DNA of 64,000 nucleotides from Candidatus Hydrogenedentota bacterium (GCA_016182605.1 JACPGE010000122.1:62001-126000), one strand, 5' to 3'. Counted from the stretch's first letter, positions 52,821 to 64,000 are shown. Program-made: numbers and translations. Notes: generated by a model not told the origin, from the sequence alone.

Positions 52821-52928
52821 CAAGACGCCTTGAATGTAAGTGTGTGGCGAGTGCTGCGCGGCGATCCCAGGGCGGGACAGGACTGTGGGTGTGTAGCGAA
52901 TCGCTACGAGGATTCCGGGTTGGCGTTT

Positions 52929-53780
52929 TCACGGCTTCTCAGGTTCCACAAGGATGGCCTGAATCGCCTCGCGGATTGCCGTGGGATTGGTCCAGGGGAG
53001 GAAGTGGTTTTCGCCTTCGAGGACCTTCACTTGCCTGAGGGCGTTGGGGGCGAAGCGGGTCTGCATGAAGGCCACGTTTTCGAAGGGCACGAGCACGTCT
53101 TTCGTGCCGTGCACGATCACGACAGGACACGCAATCGATTTCAGGCGTGGGGCAAGCGCTTCCAATTCCTGCTTCAATGGGAGCAGTTCACTGTTGGCAT
53201 TGCGCAGGACGCGCGGCACGAGCCAGCGCAGTGCCAGGGTGTTGCCCAGGCGCTGAATGAAATAGACCTTTTCGTGCGCGGGGTCGAGGGAGCCCGCCAC
53301 AATCACCAGCCCGCCCACCTTGCCGGGAAAATCCGCGGCGGCCTGGCAGACAATGGGGCCGCCGAGGGAGTGTCCCACGAGGATGGGCCATTGTCCGTTG
53401 CCTTCCACCAGGAGGGGTTCCAGCGCGGCGGCCTGATCGGCCAATGCGGGCACGGCGCGCGTGGGCTGGGTATGGCCAAAGCCGGGCCGGTCATAGGCCA
53501 GATATTCCAGTCCTGCGGCCGGCTGTGTCAGCAGGTCTTCCCAGTCGGCCGCGCCGCCGGGGGTGCCGTGGACGAAGATCACGCGCTGGCCTTCGGGAGC
53601 CCCTGCGCGAAAGACGTTGAGGGTACCGTCTTTGAAGGGCACGCGGTCGTGTACGGCGCCCGGAATCGTGGTCTCTTTCCAAGGAGTGAAGAGCAACTGG
53701 GCGGTGGACACACAACCACCGCCCAGCAGGACCAGCACGACCGCGAGGTTGCGGACGCGGAAGAAGCGCCGCAGGGTCAT
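52929..53780 (-). CDS. Alpha/beta hydrolase, lipoprotein-like
   Basis: VIFVHGTPGGAADWEDLL; ILVGHSLGGPIVCQAAADFP; lipobox-like VLLGGGC. Confidence 0.88.
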   Translation of the reverse strand: MTLRRFFRVRNLAVVLVLLGGGCVSTAQLLFTPWKETTIPGAVHDRVPFKDGTLNVFRAGAPEGQRVIFVHGTPGGAADWEDLLTQPAAGLEYLAYDRPGFGHTQPTRAVPALADQAAALEPLLVEGNGQWPILVGHSLGGPIVCQAAADFPGKVGGLVIVAGSLDPAHEKVYFIQRLGNTLALRWLVPRVLRNANSELLPLKQELEALAPRLKSIACPVVIVHGTKDVLVPFENVAFMQTRFAPNALRQVKVLEGENHFLPWTNPTAIREAIQAILVEPEKP

Positions 53781-54808
53781 TTACGGTTGTTCAGCGCCGT
53801 GTAGGGCGAGCGCTCGTGCGGCACGGCCGTGTAGTGTTCCTTGAGCATGTCCGCGCCGAAGTCGGCGGTCATGTCGCGCCAGACGGTGTGGATGTGATTG
53901 GCGCCGTTCTGGATGTTGTCGTACTCCACGAGGAATTTCGTGCCCTGGATCCGGTAGTAGTGGGCTTCGCCATCTTTCAGGCCGCCCATCCAGGTGAAGG
54001 TCACGTTGTCGAGGTCGCTCTTGACGCGTTCCATGCGGGCATCGTAGAAGTCGGGGCGTTGCACGGCCGCGAGGAACTGGAGGACTTCCATGAGTTGTTT
54101 CTGGTGGGCCGCATCGAGTTCGTTGTAGGGGATGCCGGTCTTCTCGGGAACGATGGGGCCGGGCTCGGTGCCGCTCAGGATGTCGCGCGGGGCCTGGGGA
54201 TCCACGGTGGCCTTGGCGCGCTGCGCTTCTGGCAGGGCGTTGATCAGGGCCAGGGCGAGGTCTTCCGAGGGGCCAAGGGGCCGGGTGCCCTTGTGGACGC
54301 CTTCGCGCACGGTACCGGGATTGCTCCCCAGGAACTGGGGCGTGGAGCTGTAGGCCTTGCCGTCGATGAAGACCCAGTGCATGGACATGTGGTGGCCTTC
54401 GAAGCGGAGCGACCAGGTTTCGGTGTCGCTGGGTTCGCCGAAGACGGTGATGAAGTAGTAGAGGGCATCGCGCTTGGGGCCCTTGCCCTGCTCGATCTCG
54501 TTCAGCAGGACCTCCAGGCTGCGGATGGTTTCGGCGGTCTCGAATCCCTGCCGGCTGGTGATGGCGCGGAGCACGTTCAAGAAAAGCTGGGTCTGTGTCT
54601 CGTCCAGCCCGTTCATGGAGAAGCCGTTGCGCTCGTGGGGGACGAAGATCCAGGTGAGGCGTTCGTCTGCTTCGAAGGGGTAGCAGAGCTTTTGTTGCTG
54701 GGTGGCATCGAGACCGGCGCGGAGCGCGGCGACCGCTTCGGTAATGGGGCTGGCGTGGGTGGCGCCGGCGGTGGCGAGCAGACAGCAGAGGGCGAAGAAA
54801 TGGCGCAT
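53777..54808 (-). CDS. DUF3500-family secreted protein
   Basis: Signal peptide; LLNEIEQGKGPKRDALYYFITVFGEPSDTETWSLRFEGHHMSMHWVFIDG; ATGA overlap with hydrolase. Confidence 0.75.
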   Translation of the reverse strand: MRHFFALCCLLATAGATHASPITEAVAALRAGLDATQQQKLCYPFEADERLTWIFVPHERNGFSMNGLDETQTQLFLNVLRAITSRQGFETAETIRSLEVLLNEIEQGKGPKRDALYYFITVFGEPSDTETWSLRFEGHHMSMHWVFIDGKAYSSTPQFLGSNPGTVREGVHKGTRPLGPSEDLALALINALPEAQRAKATVDPQAPRDILSGTEPGPIVPEKTGIPYNELDAAHQKQLMEVLQFLAAVQRPDFYDARMERVKSDLDNVTFTWMGGLKDGEAHYYRIQGTKFLVEYDNIQNGANHIHTVWRDMTADFGADMLKEHYTAVPHERSPYTALNNRK

Positions 54809-55031
54809 GGGAACCTCACTTTGATGACAATGCCGGGGTTAAAGGGAACCGTTTTTTTGCACGCCCGGATCGGGTGGAAACGGGCAGCCCGAATTCGTAA
54901 AATGCCGGGGGCCTGTGCTATAGTACACAAGGGACGGTACCAAACGGCATTTTTGTTTGGTGGCGTCTCTGTGTTTGGTTTGGCTGAATTTCTGGACACA
55001 CAACCCAAGAGCGAGGACACGTAACATCCTT

Positions 55032-55250
55032 ATGGATAAGGAAAAATCAATTGAAGTCGAAGGGACCGTTGTAGAACCGCTGCCCAATGCCATGTTCCGC
55101 GTGAAGCTGGACAACGAGCATATGGTGCTCGCCCACATCTCGGGCAAGATGCGGAAATACTACATTCGTATCCTTCCAGGCGACCGCGTCACGCTGGAAA
55201 TGTCGCCCTACGACCTCTCCAAAGGCCGTATCACCTACCGTTACAAGTAG
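55032..55250 (+). CDS. infA: Translation initiation factor IF-1
   Basis: [72 protein letters not shown]. Confidence 0.98.
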   Translation: MDKEKSIEVEGTVVEPLPNAMFRVKLDNEHMVLAHISGKMRKYYIRILPGDRVTLEMSPYDLSKGRITYRYK

Positions 55251-55360
55251 GCCTTCCCGCCTCCAACCGATTCGCCTCCTCCCCCGCTCCCTCAAGTACC
55301 TTGGCTCGTGGGCTGCCGTGGTACTTTTTTCTTTGAACCCTTCCCCCCTTGTCCTCCCCG

Positions 55361-55924
55361 TCAGATGCCGCCGAAATGCCAGATGTCGTATCCCAGGGAT
55401 TTGAAGACCACGCTGCCGATCTGCACGAGGCCCGCGCACAGGAGGCCTCCGATAAAGAGGGAGTAGGACCAGTAGAGGTAGCGGTATTTCCGGTAGGCCA
55501 GGAAGGCGCCCAGCGAGTATAGCTCCCGCACCATCTGCTCTGTGGCCAGATTATCGTCGTTGAGCATCTTCTCCATCTCCTCGCAAAACTCGTCGTAGGA
55601 GAGGTGTATGAAGCTGCCGAAGAAGAGCAGGTTGAAATGGGGGGAATTCCGATCCACGGGTTTCTTTGCGTTGGGGAGAGGCACCCGGGGCATGGCGGAT
55701 AGTATGGCGGTAAATACCGAGGCCATGCAGAAGCCGATGAGGGTGAGGGCCGGCCACTGGAAGAAAGGGTCGTTGAGGTAGCCCACGGAATAGGTGAGCA
55801 CGATCGAGGCGACCGTGAGCATCATGTTGGCCTTCATGTCGGCCATCATGCTCAACTGGACATGGTGGACGCGGGTCTGGCGCATCAGGTTATCCAGCAT
55901 GGAGCCTGGATGATCGACCTTCAT
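55361..55924 (-). CDS. Two/three-TM membrane protein resembling the Pycsar-effector TM (DUF5706/PycTM) family
   Basis: MADMKANMMLTVASIVLTYSVGYL; NLLFFGSFIHLSYDEFCEEMEKMLNDDNLATEQMVRELYSLGAFLAYRKYRYLYWSYSLFIGGLL. Confidence 0.55.
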   Translation of the reverse strand: MKVDHPGSMLDNLMRQTRVHHVQLSMMADMKANMMLTVASIVLTYSVGYLNDPFFQWPALTLIGFCMASVFTAILSAMPRVPLPNAKKPVDRNSPHFNLLFFGSFIHLSYDEFCEEMEKMLNDDNLATEQMVRELYSLGAFLAYRKYRYLYWSYSLFIGGLLCAGLVQIGSVVFKSLGYDIWHFGGI

Positions 55925-56076
55925 GGAATACCTCTTCTATCGATGGATGCGATCCGTCAGAAACCAGTTAAGGATTGGTAAGGAAACGGTCAGGAAGATG
56001 CCCCCGCATATGTAAGCCAAACGGCCCCTGACAATCAAGAAAATAATGCGCCCGGCCTGCCCACGCTTAATCCGCG

Positions 56077-56493
56077 TCAGTCGCAGCCCTTGTCCACGGA
56101 GCACTGCGATCCGGGTGCCTTGGGGGTGAGGAAGGCGGAGATCTGGAGGCGGTGCCTGGCCACCCATCGGTAGACGATGGGCGCGGCAATACCCGCGCCT
56201 GGAAGGCGAAAGAGCAGGCCGGCCCAAGCCCAGCCGCGGATGTAGGGAAAGATGTGTTCGAAGGCGCGTTCGCCTGCGTGGACGGTGCCGTCGGGCAGGA
56301 CGAGTTGCATGGATTCCATACAGGCTTCCGTGGGTATTTGTGGGGCGACGGCAGGGCGTTCGGGAGACTGGCAGGGCAGGAGGCGCAGTGTGGCGGGATC
56401 GCTGCGGCGGGCCACCCAGTCGCGCGCGCGAAGGCACATGGGGCATTCGCCGTCATAGATCAGCACGGGGATATTGGTGTGCGGCACGGCCAT
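56077..56493 (-). CDS. DCC-family (DUF393) thiol-disulfide oxidoreductase-like protein
   Basis: VLIYDGECPMCLRARDWVARRS. Confidence 0.85.
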   Translation of the reverse strand: MAVPHTNIPVLIYDGECPMCLRARDWVARRSDPATLRLLPCQSPERPAVAPQIPTEACMESMQLVLPDGTVHAGERAFEHIFPYIRGWAWAGLLFRLPGAGIAAPIVYRWVARHRLQISAFLTPKAPGSQCSVDKGCD

Positions 56494-56587
56494 GACTTTG
56501 GATCCTTTACCCGTGGGCAGTATACCATAGGGCGGACTCGGCTCGTTTAGCCGGGCGTCAACGGCCCAGCCCCTTATCGAGGTTAGT

Positions 56588-58375
56588 ATGAGCAGTCCCT
56601 CTCCCCGAAGTGTGTATGACGAGCGCATCGCGCAGGCACGGGCCATGTTGGCTGCGATGGGCCAGAAGGATGACCGGATCGCGAACTTGCGCTTGCTGGT
56701 CTTCCTTGCCGCCGTGGTCCTGTCCGGGGTCTGCTACGGCTTGGGTCTGACCTTTTTGTGGCTCCTCCTGCCGGTTGCTGCGTTTGCCGGACTGGTGATT
56801 TACCATGATCGCGTGTTGAAAAGCCGCGACCGGGCGCAGAAGCAAATCGGCTATTACGAGCAGGGCGTGCGGCGGCTGGAAAATCAGTGGCAGCAGGATG
56901 GGAACCAGAAACTCGACTTCGTGCCCGCGGAGCATCTCTATGCCTTTGACCTGGACATTTTCGGCGAGGGGAGCCTGTTCCAGTTGTTGAACCGGGCACG
57001 GACGGGAAGCGGCGAGCACACTCTGGCCGCGTGGCTGCTGAGTCATTCCGAACACGCCACGATCCTTTCGCGCCAGGCAGCGGTGCGCGAACTGGCCGGC
57101 AAGATCGCATTTCGCGAACTGCTCGCGCTGGAGGGCCAGGAGATCGAGAACAAGGTTGCGCCCGGTGTGTTTGCGGTGTGGCTGCGGCGCGCGCCCCGGC
57201 TTGTGAGCCGTATCCCGGAACCGGTGCTGCTTGGGGTAAGCGCCCTGGGCGCGCTGAGTATCGTGCTGAGTGGCGTGGTGGCGAGCCCGGCGCCGGCGTT
57301 GATCATGCTGACGTTGAGCGTGTTCTTGTTGAGTTTTTTCAAGAACGATCTGATGAGTCTGTCGGGAGAACTGGCGGAGCCCAAGCGGGAACTGGCGCTG
57401 CTCAAGCACCTGCTGGAGATTCTGGAGCAGGAGCGCTTCGAGAGTGAGACAGCCCGTGCCCTTCAGGCGCGGCTCTCTGAAAAGTCGACCGGCGCCAGCC
57501 ATGCGATCGCGCGTTTGAACCGTCTGATCGATTATTACGATCTTCAGCGCAACCAGTTTTTCATGCCCTTCGCCCTGATCCTGTTGTGGGGCTATCACGT
57601 GGGCAAGCGTCTGGAGTCGTGGCGCACGGAGTATGGTCCGGAGGTGCAGGTGTGGCTGGACGTGGTGGGCGAATTCGAGGCACTGGCCTCGCTGGCGACG
57701 TATGCGTATGAGAACCCGGAGGCGATCTATCCGGAATTGCGCGAGGGCGCGCCGGCGCTCCACGCGGTCGATCTGGGGCATCCGCTCCTGCCTGCGGGCG
57801 AGCGGGTGTGCAACGATGTGTCGTTGGGGAAGGAGCACCGCGTGATGGTGGTGAGCGGATCGAACATGTCGGGCAAGTCGACGTACCTGCGCACGATCGG
57901 GATCAACTGGGTGATGGGGATGGCGGGCGCGCCGGTGCTTGCGACGCGTTTTGAGGCGAGCCTGATCCAGATAGGCGCGACGTTACGGATACAGGATTCG
58001 ATTCAGCGGGGCGCGAGCCGGTTTTATGCCGAGTTGAAGAAGATCCAGGCGGTTTTCGAGCGGGCGCAGGGGAATGTTCCGTTGCTTTTTCTGTTTGACG
58101 AGATCCTGCACGGGACGAATTCCCATGATCGGGGCATTGGCGCGACCGCGATGGTGAAGGGGCTGTTAAAGTACAACACCATCGGCCTGGTGACGACCCA
58201 CGACCTTTCGCTGACAGGAAGCATTGGCGCGCTGGGCGAGGAGGTGGCGAACTTTCACTTTTGCGATCAGTGGTCGCCGGAGGGGCTTTCCTTCGACTAC
58301 AGGCTGCGTCCGGGGGTGGTGCAATCGAGCAATGCGCTCAACCTGATGAAGAGCCTTGGACTGCCCGACGCGTAA
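56588..58375 (+). CDS. Membrane-anchored MutS-like ATPase
   Basis: Two N-terminal TM segments; MVVSGSNMSGKSTYLRTIGINWVMGMAGAPVLATRFEASLIQIGATLRIQDSIQRGASRFYAEL; LFLFDEILHGTNSHDR; VTTHDLSL. Confidence 0.9.
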   Translation: MSSPSPRSVYDERIAQARAMLAAMGQKDDRIANLRLLVFLAAVVLSGVCYGLGLTFLWLLLPVAAFAGLVIYHDRVLKSRDRAQKQIGYYEQGVRRLENQWQQDGNQKLDFVPAEHLYAFDLDIFGEGSLFQLLNRARTGSGEHTLAAWLLSHSEHATILSRQAAVRELAGKIAFRELLALEGQEIENKVAPGVFAVWLRRAPRLVSRIPEPVLLGVSALGALSIVLSGVVASPAPALIMLTLSVFLLSFFKNDLMSLSGELAEPKRELALLKHLLEILEQERFESETARALQARLSEKSTGASHAIARLNRLIDYYDLQRNQFFMPFALILLWGYHVGKRLESWRTEYGPEVQVWLDVVGEFEALASLATYAYENPEAIYPELREGAPALHAVDLGHPLLPAGERVCNDVSLGKEHRVMVVSGSNMSGKSTYLRTIGINWVMGMAGAPVLATRFEASLIQIGATLRIQDSIQRGASRFYAELKKIQAVFERAQGNVPLLFLFDEILHGTNSHDRGIGATAMVKGLLKYNTIGLVTTHDLSLTGSIGALGEEVANFHFCDQWSPEGLSFDYRLRPGVVQSSNALNLMKSLGLPDA

Positions 58376-58382
58376 GGCCCGC

Positions 58383-61130
58383 TTATCCGGTGGTCCGCTC
58401 GCCGCTGGCGATGGCGTTGATGCAGAGCAGCAGTGAGGGCACCATGGCGTTGGCCTCGGTTTCATTGCCCTCGTTGCGCAGCATGCGCCATTCGCGCAGG
58501 AGGGCGATCTGCCTGCGGTGGAGGAAGAGCAGGCCGTCTTCGCGCATAGCGAGGGTCTTCTCCATGCGCGGGCGGCGCTCCAGCCGGGGCGCGCCAAAGA
58601 GGCGGTTGATCGTTTCCTCGACGCGCCGGTACTCGCCGGCGATACGGTTGTAATAGGTTTCGCGAATGCCCGGATCGGTGACGAGCGCGGCGTATTCGCG
58701 CATGAGTCCCAAGTCGGCGGAAGCGAGACTGGTTTCCGCGTTGTAGATGACATAGCGCATGAAGGGCCAGTCCTTGACGCGGCTTTGCAGGAGCGCGAAG
58801 GCTTTGGGGTCTTCGAGGAGCAGGCGTTCGAGTGCGGTGCCGATGCCGTACCATCCGGTGAGATAGTAGCGGGCCTGAATCCAACTGAAGACCCAGGGGA
58901 TGGCGCGCAGATCGTTGAGATTGCGTTTGCCGGTGCGGCGCGAGGGGCGCGAGCCGATGAAACTCTGTTCGAGGGCGTCGATGGGGGTGGCTTCGGCCCA
59001 GAACTGAATGAAGCCGTCGCTTTCGAGGAGGTCTTTGTAGGCTTCGCTGCTGTAGTTGCTGAGGCGTTCGCCCAGGCCGAGCATTTCCTGGTCGATCTCC
59101 TTGGGGAGCTGGTGTTTCAATGCGGTCACGGTGGCGCCGGCGACGAGGAGTTCGAGGTTGTAGAGGGCGGTACGCGGGTTGCCGTACTTTTGCGCGATGG
59201 TCTCGCCTTGTTCGGTCATGCGCAGGCTGCCGGAGAAGGAGCCGTGGGCGAGGGATTCCATGAAGCGGTGGGTCGGGCCGGCGCCGCGCGAGAAGGTGCC
59301 GCCGCGGCCGTGGAAGAACTGGAGGCGCACGCCGTGTTTGCGTGCCACGGTGGAGAGGGCGTCCTGGGCGCGGTGGAGATACCAGTGGCTGGCGAAGATG
59401 CCTGCTCCCTTGTTGCTGTCGCTGTAACCCACCATGACCTGCTGCACGGGGTCCGCGGCATTGTGCGCCTTGAGGCTGCGTATTGCGATGGGGTGTGCGA
59501 GGAACTCATCGATGATTCCCGCGCTGCGCTGTAGGTCTTCGATGGTTTCGAAGAGGGGCACCACGGGCAGCAGACAGATGGAGCCCTCCAGGCTCATGGT
59601 AAGGAGCCCGACCTCACGGGCGAGCACGAAGACGACCAGGAGATCGGAGAGGCCGCGAGTCATGCTGATGATGAGGGAGCCGATACCGGCGGGGCCGTGC
59701 GCTTTCAGGTGCGCCGCCAGCACTTGATAGGTGTCGAGTACATTGGCTGCCTTTTCGCCGAGCACGGCGCCGCGTGGGGCGAGGGGCCGGAGGGATTTGA
59801 GTTCCTGGTTGAGAAAGGCGCGGCGCTGCGCTTCGGTCCAGGCGGGGAAATCGCTGAGATCGATGCCGGCGGCGGCGCAGAGTTCCACCAGGGCCTGATC
59901 GTGAAATTCGCTGTTCTGGCGGATGTCGAGGGCGGCGGTATGGAAGCCGAAGACGTCGAGATAGCGTTCGATGGGGCGCACGTCGGATTCCACGAGCCGC
60001 TGTGCGCCGACGGTTTCGAGGGCGAGCCTGAGCTGCCGCAGGTCTTCGCGCACTTCTTCGGGGCGGCGGTAGTGCGTGGCGTGGCTGGACTTGCCGGTGG
60101 GGAGTCCGGCAATGATGAGGCCCACGTATTCGCGCCAGGGTTCGTGCGCGAGGGGGCGCGCATAGGGGCTTGTGGACGCGCCAATAACGGCACGGCGCGC
60201 CTTGATGGCCTGGACGAAGGTTTCCGGGGGGCCCTGGAAGAGATTGGAGAGGGACATGGCATTGTAGAGCTGGTCGAGCTGTTCGCGCAGGCCGTCGATG
60301 GCGGAGAGGCGCAGTTGCTTCAGGGTCTGGGCGGTGATCTTGGGGGTGACGAGGGGGTGGCCGTCGCGGTCGCCGCCGACCCAGTTGCCAAAGGTGATGC
60401 GGGGGAGCTGGGAGGCGCGGCGGATGCGTTTGGGGTCGTAGCCCGTATCGACCCAAGCTTCCCGGAGGCGTTTGTCGAGTTCGGGGAGGACCGACGGAAA
60501 GACCATGCGGAAGTAATCGAGGACGTGGGCCAGTTCGGATTCGACGTCGGGCTTTTCGAGGAAAATTTCCCCGGTGCGCCAGAGCCTTTCCAGGACGACT
60601 TTAATAAGTTCCTTGAAATCGTTGCGTTCGCGCTCGGTCCACTTGGAGTTGTCGAGGCGCTGCATGAGGGAGAAGAGTTCGCGGTGTTGTTTGAGGACGA
60701 TGGGGCGCTTGGCTTCGGTGGGGTGGGCGGTGAGGACCACGTCCACATGGATATGGCGAAGCTGGCGGGCGATGTCTTCTTCGGTCAAGCCGCGCTTGGC
60801 GAGGCGGACGAGGCTTTGGCCCCAGTGCCCGGGTTCGTAGAGGGGTCCGTGGAGGGTTTCTCCGAAGCGGCGTGCCTGAACGGCGGCCGATTCCTCGACG
60901 AGATTGAGAAGCTGGAAAGCGATGGAGAGGACCTGCAATTCGCGGTCGATGACGCCGAACGCGGTTTTTTTGGCGGGTTCGGCGATGGTGCTTTCGTCGA
61001 GCCAGGGGAGAATGCGGGCGAGTTCCTTCTCTCCGAGTTCTTCCAGGACTTCGCGGAGGCAATTCATGAGGAAATTAAGGTCGTGATCGATGCGCTGGAA
61101 CCAGTCGTTGTGAACGTCGTCGATGGGCAT
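58383..61130 (-). CDS. ppc: Phosphoenolpyruvate carboxylase
   Basis: VDVVLTAHPTEAKRPIVLKQH; MVGYSDSNKGAGIFASHWYLHRAQ; FFHGRGGTFSRGAGPTH; ITFGNWVGGDRDGHPLVT. Confidence 0.97.
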   Translation of the reverse strand: MPIDDVHNDWFQRIDHDLNFLMNCLREVLEELGEKELARILPWLDESTIAEPAKKTAFGVIDRELQVLSIAFQLLNLVEESAAVQARRFGETLHGPLYEPGHWGQSLVRLAKRGLTEEDIARQLRHIHVDVVLTAHPTEAKRPIVLKQHRELFSLMQRLDNSKWTERERNDFKELIKVVLERLWRTGEIFLEKPDVESELAHVLDYFRMVFPSVLPELDKRLREAWVDTGYDPKRIRRASQLPRITFGNWVGGDRDGHPLVTPKITAQTLKQLRLSAIDGLREQLDQLYNAMSLSNLFQGPPETFVQAIKARRAVIGASTSPYARPLAHEPWREYVGLIIAGLPTGKSSHATHYRRPEEVREDLRQLRLALETVGAQRLVESDVRPIERYLDVFGFHTAALDIRQNSEFHDQALVELCAAAGIDLSDFPAWTEAQRRAFLNQELKSLRPLAPRGAVLGEKAANVLDTYQVLAAHLKAHGPAGIGSLIISMTRGLSDLLVVFVLAREVGLLTMSLEGSICLLPVVPLFETIEDLQRSAGIIDEFLAHPIAIRSLKAHNAADPVQQVMVGYSDSNKGAGIFASHWYLHRAQDALSTVARKHGVRLQFFHGRGGTFSRGAGPTHRFMESLAHGSFSGSLRMTEQGETIAQKYGNPRTALYNLELLVAGATVTALKHQLPKEIDQEMLGLGERLSNYSSEAYKDLLESDGFIQFWAEATPIDALEQSFIGSRPSRRTGKRNLNDLRAIPWVFSWIQARYYLTGWYGIGTALERLLLEDPKAFALLQSRVKDWPFMRYVIYNAETSLASADLGLMREYAALVTDPGIRETYYNRIAGEYRRVEETINRLFGAPRLERRPRMEKTLAMREDGLLFLHRRQIALLREWRMLRNEGNETEANAMVPSLLLCINAIASGERTTG

Positions 61131-61370
61131 GGGGATTCCTTGGTGTTATCCGGGGTGCACACAGGTTGCGCCGCACAGGATTCTGGGACGGTAGAACAAC
61201 ACCAGCGCGTCTTGACAGAAGACGCCACACAATGGAACTGGCCGGTCGCGGGAATAGGATACGCAGACACGTGGCTGGGGTGCAAGATTTCCGCGCTTGG
61301 GGGAGATTTCGGGCCGGGAGTGCTATACTCGGGATCTCCCGGCGAGTACAGACCGGGTTGATGGAAGACC

Positions 61371-62492
<1,122 letters not shown>

Positions 62493-62620
62493 AGCGAGAC
62501 GTTTCCGGGCGGGATTCGTGAGGGGGATTGCACGCAAGTTGGAGGGTAGTCCCCGGGGAGGAATCCCACGTGGGTGAGTCTCCGTGTATGTGCTCGGGTA
62601 CAGTCCCTGCCGGGGATGGT

Positions 62621-62745
62621 TTTTGCATCCAGTTCAACGACTGGATTGCCGGCAGGTACGGTCCCCTTGAGATGTGGGTTTTTGCGTCCAGTTCAACGAC
62701 TGGATTGCCGGCAGGTACAGTCCCCTGTGATGTGGGTTCTTGCGT
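62621..62745. repeat. Tandem duplication of ~60-bp unit with palindromic CCAGT..ACTGG and GGTACRGTCCCC tail
   Basis: Two units: ttttgcRtccagttcaacgactggattgccggcaggtacRgtcccc...gatgtgggt. Confidence 0.85.
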
Positions 62746-62777
62746 GTTGGCGGTGAGGGGAGCGTCCCCGAGGGGGA

Positions 62778-62868
62778 TCTCTCACTTCGTCCGAGATGAC
62801 ATTTCGTTCAGGTGGACATTTCGTACGGGAAGACGCTTCGTTCGGGAGGAGGCGGGCTTCGAGAGCGG
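62778..62868. repeat. Degenerate TTCGTTC/TCGAGA-type short repeats
   Basis: tctcacttcgtccgagatgacatttcgttcaggtggacatttcgtacgggaagacgcttcgttcggg. Confidence 0.5.
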
Positions 62869-62877
62869 ATGAATTGA

Positions 62878-63936
62878 TTAATCCGCGGCTGTGGGGACGG
62901 TTACCTCGAACCATGCGCCACCTTCTTCGCGATTGCCAAAGGTAATGAGGCCGTTGTGTGCGGCCACCATACGGTGTGCGATGGAAAGGCCCAACCCTGT
63001 GCCGTCGGGTTTGTTGGTGAAAAATGCGTTGAATATATCTTGATTGGAGGGGAGATGGATGCCGGGCCCGGTGTCTTCGCAACGGAAGACGGCCTGTCCG
63101 GTCCGGTTGATCAGGGTGAAGGCGACGGCGCCGCCATCCCCGGCGGCTTCGATGGCATTGCGGAGGATGTTTGCGAGGGCTTGGGCCATTTTTTCGCAGT
63201 CCGCTTCGAGTGCAACGGGTTCATTGGGCACGGCCACGTGGAATTTCACCTGGAGTTCGCGGGCCAGGTTTTCGCACAAGGTTACGGCGCGATCCACGAT
63301 CTGAAGCGCATCCATCGGGATCGGGTTTACCGTGAAAGGCCGCGCGAATCCCAAGAACTGGGTGATGAGGTCCCCCATGTGGGTGGCTTCGTCGTGAATG
63401 GTTTGGGCGCGCCGCTTGAGGGCATCTTCGTGGAGTTTCCGGACCAGCAGTTCGGCCAGGCCGCTGATGACGGAAAGGGGATTGCGCAGTTCGTGGACGA
63501 CGCCGGCGGTGAGTTCGCCAATCTGAGCGAGCTGCTGGTTGAGTGTGGCGAGGCGTTCGAGGCGGCGCATCTCGGTCATGTCGATGAAGAGGAAGATGGC
63601 TCCGTGGAATCCGGGCGCGCCCTGGAGTGGGGATGCGGTGATACCGAGGAAGCGGGTTTCGCCGCCGTCTTGCAGGGCAAGTTCGACACGGGAGAGGGTT
63701 TTTCTCTCGTTGCGGAGTTTTTCGAGCAAATCCAAAAGGGGCGTCAAGGCGGGGATGGAGTGCAATTCGATTCCGGGCGCCAGTTCGCCTTCGTTAAGGC
63801 GCAGGTGCCTGCAGGCCGCGGCGTTCACGCGCAGTATGGCGCCTTCTCCGTCGCAGGCGAGCACGCCGCTGGCGAGGCTGTCGAAAATCTGATCGTTAAT
63901 GGTGTCGTGCTGCAACCTTTCAGGCGCATTTTCCAT
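62878..63936 (-). CDS. PAS-containing sensor histidine kinase
   Basis: H-box LTAGVVHELRNPLSVISGLAELLV; N-box ALANILRNAIEAA; G-box FRCEDTGPGIHLPSNQDIFNAFFTNKPDGTGLGLSIAHRMVAAHNG. Confidence 0.93.
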   Translation of the reverse strand: MENAPERLQHDTINDQIFDSLASGVLACDGEGAILRVNAAACRHLRLNEGELAPGIELHSIPALTPLLDLLEKLRNERKTLSRVELALQDGGETRFLGITASPLQGAPGFHGAIFLFIDMTEMRRLERLATLNQQLAQIGELTAGVVHELRNPLSVISGLAELLVRKLHEDALKRRAQTIHDEATHMGDLITQFLGFARPFTVNPIPMDALQIVDRAVTLCENLARELQVKFHVAVPNEPVALEADCEKMAQALANILRNAIEAAGDGGAVAFTLINRTGQAVFRCEDTGPGIHLPSNQDIFNAFFTNKPDGTGLGLSIAHRMVAAHNGLITFGNREEGGAWFEVTVPTAAD

Positions 63937-64000
63937 AGGCCAAGGTCCTCCTTTGTGCATAAAGCCCAAGACCGCCCCCGGTCCGTAAGCGCGCGCGCCT

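Noticed and set aside
59697-61361. 554-aa plus-strand ORF
   Set aside because: Antisense shadow of ppc.
62621-62745. Possible mini-CRISPR (two repeats)
   Set aside because: Only two near-identical tandem units with no unique spacer and no cas genes.

Overview
High-GC bacterial chromosomal window with about 45 supportable protein-coding genes. I recognised no rRNA, tRNA or CRISPR array, and no complete transposase gene. The most notable locus (about 75-8459) is a complete type II DMSO-reductase-family operon. It has a Tat-exported molybdopterin alpha subunit and a four-cluster Fe-S beta subunit whose motifs resemble periplasmic nitrite oxidoreductase/nitrate reductase (NxrA/NxrB-like) proteins. 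It also has a fused diheme cytochrome c/ethylbenzene-dehydrogenase-type haem subunit, a TorD-like chaperone, a small Cys-rich ORF between alpha and beta, and an HExxH-containing accessory ORF. The rest is mostly cell-envelope and housekeeping genes: ligA, an Mla-type ABC lipid transport operon, two GT39-like glycosyltransferases, an ECF sigma/anti-sigma pair, a surface-sugar cluster (RmlD-like, DegT, carbamoyltransferase, methyltransferase, epimerase-DegT fusion), gltA, nhaA, a degenerate receiver-GGDEF protein, infA, a membrane MutS-like ATPase, ppc, a glutaminyl-cyclase-like lipoprotein and a histidine kinase. Intergenic regions carry several MITE-like or palindromic repeat families. The main one is a ~210-bp element (two full-length copies and one half copy) with conserved arms and variable interiors. 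All family calls come from reading motifs in the translated ORFs; no database search was run.
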